Source: Polynucleobacter sp. MWH-Berg-3C6 | Lineage (GTDB): Bacteria; Pseudomonadota; Gammaproteobacteria; Burkholderiales; Burkholderiaceae | Assembly (NCBI RefSeq): GCF_018881855.1 | Contig: NZ_JACVPN010000001.1 | Location: forward strand, 248,001 to 312,000 | Direction: 5' to 3' | Length of the DNA stretch: 64,000 nucleotides | In this document: positions 1 to 8,418 of the stretch, in pieces | Layout of the letters: each line of letters begins with the position of its first letter | Numbering within the stretch: position 1 is the first letter of the stretch | The notes under the pieces: generated by a model | The model's input: only the letters and a program-made list of their open reading frames with translations | Database searches by the model: none | Told to the model about the DNA's origin: nothing | Program-made: the position numbers and the translations under genes

Positions 1-238
1 GGTTAAATTGGTGCCACACTTGACGATCGCCGCAGAGACCTCCTTTAGGTCATCAATGCAGGCGCGCGCCTGAAAACTGTCTTCTAATCGCGGGTCGCGG
101 CATACGGCACACCAACCCTGCGCCTCATTACAACGGGGGAGGGGCAACCCCGGGAGTCTTTTAAAGGGCGACTCCAAGCTCCACGATTTAAACCTGACCT
201 CAGGCTCATATCGGGCCAATAAATTGGCTAGAGCGTTG

Positions 239-244
239 ATTATA
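239..244 (-). promoter_or_regulatory. Candidate -10 element reading leftward
   Basis: The plus strand reads ATTATA, which is a consensus TATAAT on the minus strand, pointing toward the structured region at the left edge. No good -35 hexamer is seen at the expected distance: the best, TTGTCA at 264-259, leaves only a 14-bp spacer. It could drive the gene divergent from rluC. Confidence 0.35.
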
Positions 245-282
245 CGGCACAAGTTGAATGACAATGGGGTATTGTTAAGTCC

Positions 283-309
283 CTTATCGTCTCAGAACGA
301 GGCGATAAG
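283..309 (+). promoter_or_regulatory. Stem-loop just upstream of the rluC ribosome binding site
   Basis: Eleven-base arms at 283-293 and 299-309 pair with one G-U wobble around a five-base AGAAC loop. The 3' arm ends 11 bases before the rluC ATG and abuts its purine-rich ribosome binding site. No U-run follows, so it is not an intrinsic terminator. A role in translation control or mRNA stability is inference. Confidence 0.5.
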
Positions 310-320
310 AGAGATAAATC

Positions 321-1346
321 ATGAAATCTGAACCCATTTCCAAGCCTTTAAAGGTAAAAACGCCTGCTTCTTCAGCGCCTGCTGCAGTGCATCTTCAGAC
401 TATTGGTCCTGAAGAGGCTGGTCAGCGCTTGGATAACTATTTGCTCCGTTGGGCCAAGGGCGTTCCTAAAAGTCACGTTTACCGGATTATTCGTTCGGGC
501 GAGGTGCGGGTCAATAAAAAGCGAGCCGAGCCAACCACCCGACTGATTGAGGGTGATGTTGTGCGCCTTCCCCCAGTCAGAATTGCTGAGCCTGCCCAAA
601 TGGCAGCAGTCAATAGTGCTCAAACCAAATCTAGAGCCCATGGTTACTCAGACAAAATGCCCATCCTTTTTGAGGATGAGGCTCTCCTAATAGTAGATAA
701 ACCACCTGGCTTAGCTGTACATGGCGGGTCTGGAATTGCTCTGGGGGTGATTGAGACGTTGCGTATCACTCGCCCAGAATTGAAGTTCCTGGAATTAGTT
801 CACCGTTTGGATCGAGACACCTCTGGTGTATTGCTGCTTGCTAAGAAGCGTAGTGCTCTGGTGGAGTTGCACCGTCAAATTCGTGAAGGCCAAACAGATA
901 AGCGTTACTACTTGCTAGCCCATGGAGAAATTCAGCAGGGTGCGCAAGTGATGCAACTAAAGTATCCATTGCACAAATACCTCTTGGCTAATGGCGAACG
1001 TAGAGTGCGAGTTGATCCTGAGGGCTTGCCAAGCCACACAGCTTTGCGCGTGACCAAAACCATGAAGCGTGAAGATGCTGCGATTACTTTGGCTGAGGCT
1101 CAGTTAAAAACAGGCCGCACTCATCAGATCCGTGTACATCTTCAGAAACTGGGTCATGCAATCTTGGGCGATGACAAATATGGCTTTGAAGATCAAGACA
1201 AAGTAATTAAATCCAAGCGACTTTATCTCCATGCCCATCTTGCGGGCTTCACACATCCGCGTACTGGTGAGAAGATGCGGATTGAGTCCCCACTGCCAGC
1301 TGAGTTTGCGGCGATGATGAAAAATTTTGAACCAATAGAAGCGTAA
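321..1346 (+). CDS. rluC: 23S rRNA pseudouridine synthase RluC
   Basis: This RluA-family enzyme isomerises specific uridines of 23S rRNA to pseudouridine; RluC of E. coli acts at 955, 2504 and 2580. At 341 residues it has an N-terminal extension of about 30 residues, an S4 RNA-binding domain (about 34-90) and the catalytic domain with HRLDRDTSG at 161-169, where Asp164 is the predicted nucleophile. AAGAGAGA precedes the ATG. The stop overlaps the start of the next gene by one base, indicating translational coupling. RluC rather than RluA or RluD is chosen from the S4 domain and the left-flank context. Confidence 0.9.
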   Translation: MKSEPISKPLKVKTPASSAPAAVHLQTIGPEEAGQRLDNYLLRWAKGVPKSHVYRIIRSGEVRVNKKRAEPTTRLIEGDVVRLPPVRIAEPAQMAAVNSAQTKSRAHGYSDKMPILFEDEALLIVDKPPGLAVHGGSGIALGVIETLRITRPELKFLELVHRLDRDTSGVLLLAKKRSALVELHRQIREGQTDKRYYLLAHGEIQQGAQVMQLKYPLHKYLLANGERRVRVDPEGLPSHTALRVTKTMKREDAAITLAEAQLKTGRTHQIRVHLQKLGHAILGDDKYGFEDQDKVIKSKRLYLHAHLAGFTHPRTGEKMRIESPLPAEFAAMMKNFEPIEA

Positions 1347-2032
1347 TGACCCAAAAAAGTACATTCGGAGATAAACCCGATCGCCGCTATGACCTGATTG
1401 TGTGGGATTGGGATGGAACTATTATGGATTCCACGCCAACCATCGTGTATTGCATTCAGCAGGCTTGTCGCGATTTAGGTTTTAAAGAACCTGATGATGC
1501 ATTGGCAAGTTCAGTCATTGGCTTGGGTATTCAGGATTCATTACGAAGAGCGGTCCCCTGGATTGAGCCGGCACACTTTCCAAAACTGACAGATCGCTTT
1601 CGTTATCACTACCTAGCCAAAGATCATGAACTTGATTTATTTGTAGGCATTCGTGAGCTGCTCGAGAATTTACGGGAAGATAAATATCTATTGGGTGTTG
1701 CTACAGGTAAATCCAGAGTGGGTTTAGATCGTTCTTTAAAACACCATCAAATTGGCCATCTCTTTCATGAAACACGAACAGCTGATGAATCCTTCTCAAA
1801 GCCCCATCCAGGAATGTTGCTGGAGTTATCTGATGTGACTCAGGTGCCTACGCGTCGCATGTTGATGATTGGGGACACTACGCACGATTTAGATATGGCA
1901 GCCAATGCTGGCGTAGATGCTGTTGCAGTGACCTACGGCGCGCATCCTCTGGATACTTTAAAAACATCCCCTTCATTGGCTCATATAGATGATGTGGCAC
2001 AGCTGTCACAATGGCTCAAGCAAAATCTGTAA
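1346..2032 (+). CDS. HAD-superfamily hydrolase, phosphoglycolate phosphatase-like
   Basis: A 228-residue cytosolic HAD subfamily IA phosphatase. Motif I is DWDGT with the nucleophile Asp21 and acid/base Asp23; an alpha-helical cap follows. Motif II is near VATGKS, the motif III lysine is in the SKPHPG region, and motif IV is GDTTHDLDMA. The start overlaps the rluC stop by one base, so the two are cotranscribed. Members of this group hydrolyse small phosphate esters such as phosphoglycolate, but the substrate cannot be assigned from sequence. The same gene commonly follows rluC in Burkholderiales. Confidence 0.8.
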   Translation: MTQKSTFGDKPDRRYDLIVWDWDGTIMDSTPTIVYCIQQACRDLGFKEPDDALASSVIGLGIQDSLRRAVPWIEPAHFPKLTDRFRYHYLAKDHELDLFVGIRELLENLREDKYLLGVATGKSRVGLDRSLKHHQIGHLFHETRTADESFSKPHPGMLLELSDVTQVPTRRMLMIGDTTHDLDMAANAGVDAVAVTYGAHPLDTLKTSPSLAHIDDVAQLSQWLKQNL

Positions 2033-2061
2033 ATCACAATAAGTAATACTAAGGAATCAAG

Positions 2062-3009
2062 ATGGAAAACAATCCAAATCCAAACTGGGAACGTCAAGCT
2101 CTTGAGCATTTGCTCCTCGAGAATTTGAAAGAGACACGTAAAGCTCGTCGTTGGAAAGCTGTACTGCGAGTACTGACTTTGGTTGTGATCGTTGGGGTGA
2201 TTCTTTCAGTGTTTGATTTTCATTTGCCGGGGCGTGGTATGGCAGGAGAAAAGCACACTGCTATGGTGACGCTGGAGGGTGAGATTTCATCGAGCTCAAT
2301 GGCCAATGCTTTAGATATCAACTCTTCACTGCTTTCTGCATTTGAGAATGAACATAGTGCCGGCGTGGTTCTGCGTATTAATAGTCCCGGCGGCTCGCCG
2401 GTGCAAGCCGGAATGATTAATGATGAGATCCATCGCTTGCGCAAGCTCTATCCAAACAAACCGTTTTATGTGGTGGTTGAAGATATTTGTGCTTCGGGCG
2501 GCTACTACGTTGCAGTAGCTGGTGATCAGATCTTGGTGGATAAGGCTAGTTTGGTTGGTTCAATCGGCGTGATCATGGAAGGCTTTGGCTTTACCGGTCT
2601 GATGGATAAGCTGGGCGTAACTCGTCGCATGATTACTTCAGGATCAAATAAAGGCATGCTTGATCCATTTAGCAAAGAGAATCCCAAGCAAGTTGAAATG
2701 GTGAAGACCATGATTGATGAGATTCACCAACAATTTATTGCTGTAGTGAAAGAGGGTCGCGGGGCGCGTTTAAAAGATGTCCCAGATTTATTCTCCGGAC
2801 GTATTTGGAATGGCGAACAGGCTGTCAAAATTGGTTTGGCTGATGGTTACGGCACAGTTGAGTCCGTAGCGCGCGATATCTTCAAAGCCCCAGATATTTT
2901 GGACTACACCATGAAAGAAAACTTTGCTGAGCGTGTAGCCAAGCGCTTTGGTGCTGAGGCAGGTGCGGCTGCTGGCAAAGCTTTAGTAAAGGCACCAGAT
3001 CTCAAGTAA
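2062..3009 (+). CDS. S49 family signal peptide peptidase (SppA/SohB-like)
   Basis: A 315-residue short-form S49 serine peptidase anchored in the inner membrane by one N-terminal segment (about residues 33-52), with the catalytic domain predicted outside the cytoplasm. The Ser-Lys dyad is visible: Ser145 in CASGGYYV and Lys197 in TSGSNKGM. Short SppA proteins form ring oligomers with active sites built between subunits and degrade leftover signal peptides. AAGGAAT precedes the ATG. It is the last gene of the rluC operon and is followed by an intrinsic terminator lying inside the facing gene. Confidence 0.85.
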   Translation: MENNPNPNWERQALEHLLLENLKETRKARRWKAVLRVLTLVVIVGVILSVFDFHLPGRGMAGEKHTAMVTLEGEISSSSMANALDINSSLLSAFENEHSAGVVLRINSPGGSPVQAGMINDEIHRLRKLYPNKPFYVVVEDICASGGYYVAVAGDQILVDKASLVGSIGVIMEGFGFTGLMDKLGVTRRMITSGSNKGMLDPFSKENPKQVEMVKTMIDEIHQQFIAVVKEGRGARLKDVPDLFSGRIWNGEQAVKIGLADGYGTVESVARDIFKAPDILDYTMKENFAERVAKRFGAEAGAAAGKALVKAPDLK

Positions 3010-3029
3010 GAATGAATTCCTGAGCTAGG

Positions 3030-3046
3030 AAAAAGCGTCAACGCTT
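3030..3046 (-). terminator. Intrinsic terminator of the minus-strand maf/methyltransferase pair
   Basis: On the minus strand AAGCG pairs with CGCTT around a TTGA loop and runs into a T-tract (plus-strand A30-A34). It begins at the stop codon of the methyltransferase gene. The stem is short, five pairs. Confidence 0.5.
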
Positions 3047-3815
3047 AGGCCAACAGTAGAAATACCGTTGGCCTATTTTGTAAGGAAGCGCATGCAGCCT
3101 CATTTGGATAGCGCTTGCGCCACTCTGCAATCGATAGCGTGGTGATCATTTCTGAAGGGAGGCTGAGATCAACGCCTAGGCACAGTAAAGATTGTGGTGC
3201 TAGAGAATTTAAGCACGCCATCAACATTGCGGTATTGCGATAAGGCGTCTCAATCCAAATCTGAGTTTGCTGTAATTTGCGAGACTCTACTTCGAGTTGT
3301 TTCAACCTAGCACTGCGCTCATGGGTGTCATGTGGCAGATATCCCTGAAAGGCAAAGCGTTGACCATTTAGACCGCTAGCCATTAAACCCAGCAAAATAG
3401 AGCTTGGACCCACTAAAGGCTTTACCTGGGCACCTAAGCAATGTGCCGCTAGAACAAGTTCTGCGCCTGGATCGGCGACACCTGGCACGCCAGCTTCGGA
3501 CATTAAACCCATGTCATTGCCAGCAAGCAATGGTTTGAGTAAGTCAGCAGGTTTCACGGCATCACCATACTTTGCATTGCGAGCTGCACCACGCCACTCA
3601 CTCATTTGCATTTCTTGAATAGTGCAAGCAAGCGGAGCAACACTATCAACCGCTTTTAATAGTGCGCGTGCTGTTTTCGCATCTTCAACAATCCAGTGTT
3701 TGAGTTTGGCAGTTTGTAAAAGCGTTTCATGAGGCAATACATGTGGCAATTGCTCAATGCGCGCATCGTCCCCCAGTGTGTTGGGAACTAGGTAGAGTGT
3801 GCCTAACTTTGACAT
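3045..3815 (-). CDS. SAM-dependent methyltransferase, RsmI/tetrapyrrole methylase fold
   Basis: A 256-residue protein of the tetrapyrrole-methylase (CbiF/RsmI) superfamily. GTLYLVPNTLGD at the N terminus corresponds to the strand-glycine opening of RsmI, and MGLMSEAGVPGVADPG is the conserved SAM-binding block; VGPSSILLGLMASGL follows. RsmI 2'-O-methylates C1402 of 16S rRNA. This protein is shorter and more diverged, and Burkholderiales often carry such a paralogue beside maf in addition to true RsmI, so its substrate is left open. It lies 20 bp downstream of maf, on the same strand. Confidence 0.75.
   Translation of the reverse strand: MSKLGTLYLVPNTLGDDARIEQLPHVLPHETLLQTAKLKHWIVEDAKTARALLKAVDSVAPLACTIQEMQMSEWRGAARNAKYGDAVKPADLLKPLLAGNDMGLMSEAGVPGVADPGAELVLAAHCLGAQVKPLVGPSSILLGLMASGLNGQRFAFQGYLPHDTHERSARLKQLEVESRKLQQTQIWIETPYRNTAMLMACLNSLAPQSLLCLGVDLSLPSEMITTLSIAEWRKRYPNEAACASLQNRPTVFLLLA
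3046..3079 (+). terminator. Intrinsic terminator for the S49 peptidase operon
   Basis: A perfect nine-base stem, TAGGCCAAC at 3046-3054 and GTTGGCCTA at 3067-3075, with a 12-base loop and TTTT after it. It lies within the last codons of the convergent methyltransferase gene. Confidence 0.75.
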
Positions 3816-3835
3816 AAATAAATTGAGTTGATCTC

Positions 3836-4432
3836 TTAATTCTTGGATGGAATTACAAAACCAGCATCACGTAATAAACCGGTTAAAGCAATGAGTGGCA
3901 AGCCAATGAGGGCTGTTGGGTCATCACTTTGAATGGACTCCAAAAGGCTAATGCCAAGACCCTCAGACTTAGCGCTACCGGCACAGTCGTAAGGCTCTTC
4001 TGCAAGCAAGTAACTTTCTAAAACATCATCCGAGAGTTTTCGAAAGGTCACTTCAGTGGGTACGTTTAAGGTTATTTGCTGATCACCTTTCATTAAGCAA
4101 AGCGCCGTATGAAAAGTCACCGTTTGACCACGCATGAGTTGTAGTTGAGCGAGAGCTCTTTCAAAATTACCAGGCTTACCAATTGCAGCACCACACAAAT
4201 CTGCAACTTGGTCAGAGCCAATCACCCATGCATTGGGATGATTTTTAGCAACCGCTGCAGCTTTTGCAGCGGCAAGACGTAAGGCCAATTCGAGAGTGCT
4301 TTCACCAGTGAGTGGTGTCTCATCGACTTTAGGGGAAACGACTTCAAAAGGAATGCGTAGACGCCCCAAAAGCTCGCGGCGATATGCCGAGGTCGATGCC
4401 AGGATGAGGGGCGGATTGATTGATTTACTCAT
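3836..4432 (-). CDS. Maf-family nucleotide pyrophosphatase (YceF type)
   Basis: A 198-residue house-cleaning NTP pyrophosphatase. The opening LILASTSAYRRELL, then VDETPLTGE and WVIGSDQVADL, are Maf signatures. The sequence resembles YceF of E. coli, which hydrolyses 7-methyl-GTP, more than the dTTP-type YhdE. The start is set at the ATG at 4432: a longer frame would add 30 non-conserved residues and run into the divergent yceD gene. No strong Shine-Dalgarno sequence is seen. It is cotranscribed with the methyltransferase. Confidence 0.85.
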   Translation of the reverse strand: MSKSINPPLILASTSAYRRELLGRLRIPFEVVSPKVDETPLTGESTLELALRLAAAKAAAVAKNHPNAWVIGSDQVADLCGAAIGKPGNFERALAQLQLMRGQTVTFHTALCLMKGDQQITLNVPTEVTFRKLSDDVLESYLLAEEPYDCAGSAKSEGLGISLLESIQSDDPTALIGLPLIALTGLLRDAGFVIPSKN

Positions 4433-4437
4433 TGCTG

Positions 4438-4467
4438 CTGACTTTCGAAGAGGCCTTGATTTAGACT
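4438..4467 (+). promoter_or_regulatory. Candidate yceD promoter giving a leaderless mRNA
   Basis: CTGACT (4438-4443) and TAGACT (4462-4467) are separated by 18 bp. TAGACT ends exactly six bases before the yceD ATG at 4474, so transcription would start at or next to the start codon. No Shine-Dalgarno sequence is present in the gap. Confidence 0.4.
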
Positions 4468-4473
4468 GATGCC

Positions 4474-5052
4474 ATGAATCGTAATCAAGTTTTACCTCAA
4501 GTCCAGTTATCGGCCGAACCAAGCGCTTTAAAAAAGGTCGATTTTTGCGCTCCCCAGTCCTATCAAGGAGCCGGCTTTTTGGCTATTTCTGATATGCCTA
4601 GGCTGGCTGAAGAGGCTTCCGCCATTAATCCAGGAGATGGCTTTAATTGGCAAATGGAGACCCATTTTGAAGATTCACCTGGCAGTGAGCCTCGCCAAAT
4701 CCTGGAATTAGCTCTAAAAGGGCGCCTTCACTTGGTTTGTCAGCGTTGTTTGCAAGACTGCGCTGTAGATTTGGATGAAAAACGCCGTTTTGTTCTACTT
4801 GCCACTGAGGCTGAGGCTGATGATTTCCCGATGGAGGATGAGGAGCAGGAGCCTTTGGTGGCCAGCCAGCATTTCAACCTCTTAGAAACCATTGAGGATG
4901 AGGTTTTATTGTCCTTACCCTTGATTCCAAAGCATCCAGAGGGCTTTTGTGAGCCCCACGCCTCTGTTTTTGGGGTGGATGATGAGGATGAGGTGGTTGA
5001 TGAGCGTGAAAATCCCTTTAACATATTGAAAAATATGAAGAAAAACTCATAA
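4474..5052 (+). CDS. yceD: YceD / DUF177 family protein
   Basis: A 192-residue cytosolic protein with the DUF177 core. The cysteine cluster CQRCLQDC (about residues 89-96) is typical and may bind zinc. The C-terminal half is very acidic (DDEDEVVDERENPF). Members are found almost always directly upstream of rpmF, as here, and are linked to 23S rRNA accumulation and large-subunit assembly. It starts 41 bp from the divergent maf gene and appears to lack a ribosome binding site, fitting a leaderless transcript. The biochemical activity is unknown. Confidence 0.85.
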   Translation: MNRNQVLPQVQLSAEPSALKKVDFCAPQSYQGAGFLAISDMPRLAEEASAINPGDGFNWQMETHFEDSPGSEPRQILELALKGRLHLVCQRCLQDCAVDLDEKRRFVLLATEAEADDFPMEDEEQEPLVASQHFNLLETIEDEVLLSLPLIPKHPEGFCEPHASVFGVDDEDEVVDERENPFNILKNMKKNS

Positions 5053-5122
5053 ATCAGGCGCTTTTATCCTTGTTGTTTTAAGTAATCTCTATCGAAAAAT
5101 CAAGCATTTAGCCACTTTTTCA

Positions 5123-5131
5123 TGCTAGAAT
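5123..5131 (+). promoter_or_regulatory. Extended -10 promoter for rpmF
   Basis: TG-C-TAGAAT (5123-5131) is an extended -10 element 23 bp upstream of the rpmF ATG, in the gap after yceD. No clear -35 hexamer is seen. A nearly identical core recurs at 26819-26827 ahead of rpsF. Confidence 0.45.
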
Positions 5132-5154
5132 GTCGCCTTGCTTAGGAGTTCAAT

Positions 5155-5334
5155 ATGGCCGTTCAACAAAACAAAAAATCACCTTCCAAACGTGGCATGC
5201 ACCGTGCGCACGACTTTTTGACCGCACCTGCTACGGCTGTTGAAGCCACAACTGGTGAGGCTCATTTGCGCCACCACATTTCACCAAACGGCTACTATCG
5301 TGGCCGTAAAGTTGTTAAAACAAAAAACGACTAA
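5155..5334 (+). CDS. rpmF: 50S ribosomal protein L32
   Basis: A 59-residue basic protein that begins [19 protein letters not shown], the characteristic L32 N terminus, and ends [12 protein letters not shown]32 is a late-assembling large-subunit protein near the peptidyl-transferase entrance. This form lacks the zinc-binding cysteine quartet seen in some bacteria. AGGAG precedes the ATG by six bases. It sits between yceD and plsX, the widespread yceD-rpmF-plsX order, and is followed by an intrinsic terminator that probably sets its expression well above that of the fatty-acid genes. Confidence 0.97.
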   Translation: MAVQQNKKSPSKRGMHRAHDFLTAPATAVEATTGEAHLRHHISPNGYYRGRKVVKTKND

Positions 5335-5356
5335 TTCTTTTAGTCTAAATAGATCG

Positions 5357-5384
5357 AAGCGGCTCACAAAACAGCCGCTTTTTT
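5357..5384 (+). terminator. Intrinsic terminator or attenuator after rpmF
   Basis: AAGCGGCT (5357-5364) and AGCCGCTT (5373-5380) form an eight-base stem with a CACAAAAC loop, followed by T residues to 5384. Partial read-through would lower plsX-fab expression relative to rpmF. Confidence 0.8.
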
Positions 5385-5418
5385 CTTAGATAAATCACTT
5401 GCAGCAATCAATGAGTTT

Positions 5419-6432
5419 ATGAGCGTTACTCTAGCTATTGATGCCATGGGCGGAGATCATGGAGTCGTCGTTACGGTTCCTGCTGCCTGCGATTTTCTAG
5501 AAAAACATGCCGATGTGAAGATTGCCTTGGTGGGTGATCCTGATTTAATCAAGCAAGTTTTAGATAAATCTTCGACAGCTCACGCAGATCGTATTCATAT
5601 TATTCCTGCAAGCGAAGTGGTGTTGATGGACGACCCCATCGAAGTTGCTTTGCGTCGCAAAAAAGATTCATCTATGCGCGTTGCTATTGAGCAAGTCAAA
5701 GAGGGTGCAGCTGATGCTGTCATTTCCTCCGGCAATACTGGCGCACTCATGGCGATTTCTCGCTACATCCTAAAAACCCTTGAAGGCGTTGATCGTCCAG
5801 CTATTGCAACTGCTATCCCAAATGAATTGGGGGGCGGTACAACCATGCTCGACCTGGGTGCTAACGCGGATTGTGAACCGATGCATTTGGTGCAATTTGC
5901 CCAAATGGCGAACGTCATGGTTCAGGTGGTTGATGGCAAGAAAAATCCCTCAATTGGGCTTCTCAATATTGGGGAAGAGGTGATTAAGGGTAATGAGGTT
6001 GTCAAACAAACCAGCGAGTTGTTGCGTCAAACTCATTTAAACTTTTACGGAAATGTAGAAGGCAATGATATTTTTAAAGGCACTACCGATATCGTCGTGT
6101 GCGATGGTTTTGTAGGTAATGTCGTTCTCAAGGCTAGTGAAGGTTTAGCAAAAATGATGAGCGGCATGATTCGTGAAGAATTTAAGCGCTCGCTGATGAC
6201 GAGATTGATGGCAATCTGCGCCATGGTCCCACTGCTGCGAGTGCGTAAGCGCGTAGACCATCGTCGCTATAACGGTGCAGTGTTGTTAGGTCTACGCGGT
6301 TGTGTGATTAAGAGTCATGGCTCCGCCGATCGCTTTGCCTTTGGTTTTGCTTTAGAGCGCGCATATGAGGCTGCCAAGAATCGTATGGTTGAGCGCATTG
6401 CCGCAGCCTTTGTGGTGGAGACAAAAGAATGA
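5419..6432 (+). CDS. plsX: Phosphate acyltransferase PlsX
   Basis: A 337-residue enzyme converting acyl-ACP to acyl-phosphate, the acyl donor for PlsY in phosphatidic acid synthesis. IDAMGGDHG at the N terminus, [10 protein letters not shown] and [12 protein letters not shown] are family signatures. No membrane span is present, in line with PlsX being a peripheral membrane protein. The chosen ATG gives the conserved N terminus directly; its Shine-Dalgarno sequence is poor. The last four bases overlap the fabH start (ATGA), so translation is coupled. Confidence 0.96.
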   Translation: MSVTLAIDAMGGDHGVVVTVPAACDFLEKHADVKIALVGDPDLIKQVLDKSSTAHADRIHIIPASEVVLMDDPIEVALRRKKDSSMRVAIEQVKEGAADAVISSGNTGALMAISRYILKTLEGVDRPAIATAIPNELGGGTTMLDLGANADCEPMHLVQFAQMANVMVQVVDGKKNPSIGLLNIGEEVIKGNEVVKQTSELLRQTHLNFYGNVEGNDIFKGTTDIVVCDGFVGNVVLKASEGLAKMMSGMIREEFKRSLMTRLMAICAMVPLLRVRKRVDHRRYNGAVLLGLRGCVIKSHGSADRFAFGFALERAYEAAKNRMVERIAAAFVVETKE

Positions 6433-7415
6433 GTATTTTTGCAAGAGTCGCTGGTACTGGAAGCTATCTTCCCGAGCAGCGTTTAACCAATCAAGACTTA
6501 GTAGAGCGCCTCGCTAAAACAGGCCTAGAGACTAGTGATGAGTGGATTACGACTCGCAGCGGGATTTCTGCACGACACTTTGCTGCCGAAAATGAATTAA
6601 CCAGTGATTTAGCGGTGAAAGCTGCTGAAGCAGCTTTAACAAGCGCTGGGATTACCTCCGCAGATCTGGATCTCATTATTTTGGCAACCTCTACGCCGGA
6701 TCATTTGGGCGGGTTTCCAAGTACCGCTTGTGTAGTGCAGGATAAATTGGGCGCTCATACCGCCTGTGCCGCATTTGATGTGCAAGCGGTTTGTGCTGGT
6801 TTTACTTACGCTCTCGCTATTGCAGATGCCTTCATTCGTTCTGGTTCATTTAAAAAAGTACTGGTGATTGGTGCCGAGACCTTCTCTCGCATTTTGGATT
6901 TTCAAGATCGCGGTACTTGTGTTTTGTTTGGCGATGGTGCTGGTGCGGTAGTGCTCGAAGCCTCCAAAGAGCCTGGCATTCTTTCAACAGCCTTACATGC
7001 TGATGGTAGTCAACGCGACATTCTCTGTGTGCCTGGCCGTGCTGGTAATGGTGAAGTGCATGGCTCTCCATTCATGACAATGGATGGTCAAGCAGTATTT
7101 AAATTAGCCGTAAAAGTATTAGAGCAAGTAGCGCACGAAGCCTTAGAGAAGGCCAATCTCAAGCCTGAACAAATTGATTGGTTAGTGCCACATCAAGCCA
7201 ACATTCGCATCATGGAGGGCACTGCCAAGAAGATGGGCATGTCCATGGATAAAGTGATTGTGACAGTGCATGAGCATGGCAATACTTCTGCCGCATCAAT
7301 TCCATTGGCTTTAGATGCGGGTGTGCGCTCCGGTCAAATTCAACGTGGCCAACATCTTTTACTAGAGGGTGTTGGTGGTGGCTTCGCTTGGGGCGCAGCA
7401 GTTCTCAAGTACTAA
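6429..7415 (+). CDS. fabH: Beta-ketoacyl-ACP synthase III
   Basis: A 328-residue condensing enzyme that starts fatty-acid synthesis by joining acetyl-CoA to malonyl-ACP. The Cys-His-Asn triad is visible: Cys122 in VCAGFTYAL, His in VPHQANIR and Asn in [19 protein letters not shown] near the C terminus is typical. It overlaps plsX by four bases and is 27 bp upstream of fabD. Length matches E. coli FabH closely (317 residues). Confidence 0.96.
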   Translation: MSIFARVAGTGSYLPEQRLTNQDLVERLAKTGLETSDEWITTRSGISARHFAAENELTSDLAVKAAEAALTSAGITSADLDLIILATSTPDHLGGFPSTACVVQDKLGAHTACAAFDVQAVCAGFTYALAIADAFIRSGSFKKVLVIGAETFSRILDFQDRGTCVLFGDGAGAVVLEASKEPGILSTALHADGSQRDILCVPGRAGNGEVHGSPFMTMDGQAVFKLAVKVLEQVAHEALEKANLKPEQIDWLVPHQANIRIMEGTAKKMGMSMDKVIVTVHEHGNTSAASIPLALDAGVRSGQIQRGQHLLLEGVGGGFAWGAAVLKY

Positions 7416-7442
7416 GAGTTTATTTTTTAGTGAATTAATAAT

Positions 7443-8378
7443 ATGACATTTGCATTCGTATTCCCTGGCCAAGGTTCTCAATCTGTCGGCATGCTCAATT
7501 CGATTTCTGAGCGTCCTGAAGTGCGCGCAACATTACAAGAAGCCTCTGAAGCTTTAGGTGAGGATGTTGCCAAATTAATTGCTGAAGGTCCTGCAGAGGC
7601 CTTGTCCTTAACAACCAATACTCAACCAGTGATGCTGACTGCTGGCGTGGCTTTTTACCGCGCTTGGCTGGCGGCAGGTGGATCGGCTCCTAAGGTGATG
7701 GCAGGTCATAGCCTCGGTGAATACTCAGCCTTGGTCGCTGCTGGCGTCATTTCTTTTAAAGATGCAGTTCCATTGGTGCGCTTTCGTGCAGAAGCAATGC
7801 AAAGCGCAGTCCCAGTTGGCACGGGTGGTATGGCTGCTATTTTGGGTTTAGATGATGCGACTGTGATTAAAGTTTGTGCAGAGGCCAGCGTTGCTTCTGG
7901 CGGTGTTGTAGAGGCCGTCAATTTCAATGCACCAGGACAAGTGGTGATTGCAGGTGCAAGTGATGCTGTAACGAAGGCGTGCGAGCTACTGAAAGCTGCT
8001 GGTGCTAAACGTGCATTACCTTTACCTGTGTCTGCACCATTTCATTCTTCTTTATTGCAACCTGCTTCTGAAAAACTCAAAGGCTATCTTGCAAACATTG
8101 AATTCAAAACACCAACAATCTCCGTGATTAATAACGTTGATGTCCAAATCTTGAATGATCCTACCGCCATTAAAGATGCATTAGTGCGTCAAGCTGCAAA
8201 ACCTGTACGCTGGCAAGAAACTATTCAAGCAATGGCTGGACAGGGTATTACCCAAGTGGTGGAGTGCGGTCCTGGCAAAGTGTTGGCAGGCTTAACTAAG
8301 CGCATCAATGATCAAGTAACGGGCGTGCCCGTATTTGATGATGCCAGCCTGAATGAAGTGCTAGCAACTTTAAAATAA
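7443..8378 (+). CDS. fabD: Malonyl-CoA:ACP transacylase
   Basis: A 311-residue enzyme loading malonyl groups onto ACP. FVFPGQGSQ opens the protein and the nucleophile Ser90 lies in GHSLGEYSA; the catalytic His is in PVSAPFHSSLL. Length equals that of E. coli FabD (309). The 27-bp gap after fabH is A/T-rich and has no clear Shine-Dalgarno sequence, so coupled re-initiation is likely. Confidence 0.96.
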   Translation: MTFAFVFPGQGSQSVGMLNSISERPEVRATLQEASEALGEDVAKLIAEGPAEALSLTTNTQPVMLTAGVAFYRAWLAAGGSAPKVMAGHSLGEYSALVAAGVISFKDAVPLVRFRAEAMQSAVPVGTGGMAAILGLDDATVIKVCAEASVASGGVVEAVNFNAPGQVVIAGASDAVTKACELLKAAGAKRALPLPVSAPFHSSLLQPASEKLKGYLANIEFKTPTISVINNVDVQILNDPTAIKDALVRQAAKPVRWQETIQAMAGQGITQVVECGPGKVLAGLTKRINDQVTGVPVFDDASLNEVLATLK

Positions 8379-8418
8379 GTATTCATACAAGAACCAATCG
8401 AAATAGCGGAAGACAAAT

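Larger units (their letters stand above)
1..320. other. Gene-free structured region, probable leader of a divergent gene
   Basis: No convincing coding frame is seen on either strand. The stretch is rich in inverted repeats: arms at 37-41/47-51, a perfect 14-bp palindrome at 59-72, GGGG/CCCC arms at 141-144/148-151, and arms at 153-158/170-175. A perfect minus-strand -10 hexamer lies at 239-244. In related betaproteobacteria the gene divergent from rluC is usually rne, whose mRNA has a long autoregulatory leader. By analogy this may be that leader, but the coding region is outside the window, so this is inference. Confidence 0.4.

Noticed and set aside
4433..4522. Longer N terminus for maf
   Set aside because: The extra 30 residues are not Maf-like and would overlap the divergent yceD gene; the ATG at 4432 gives the family N terminus.
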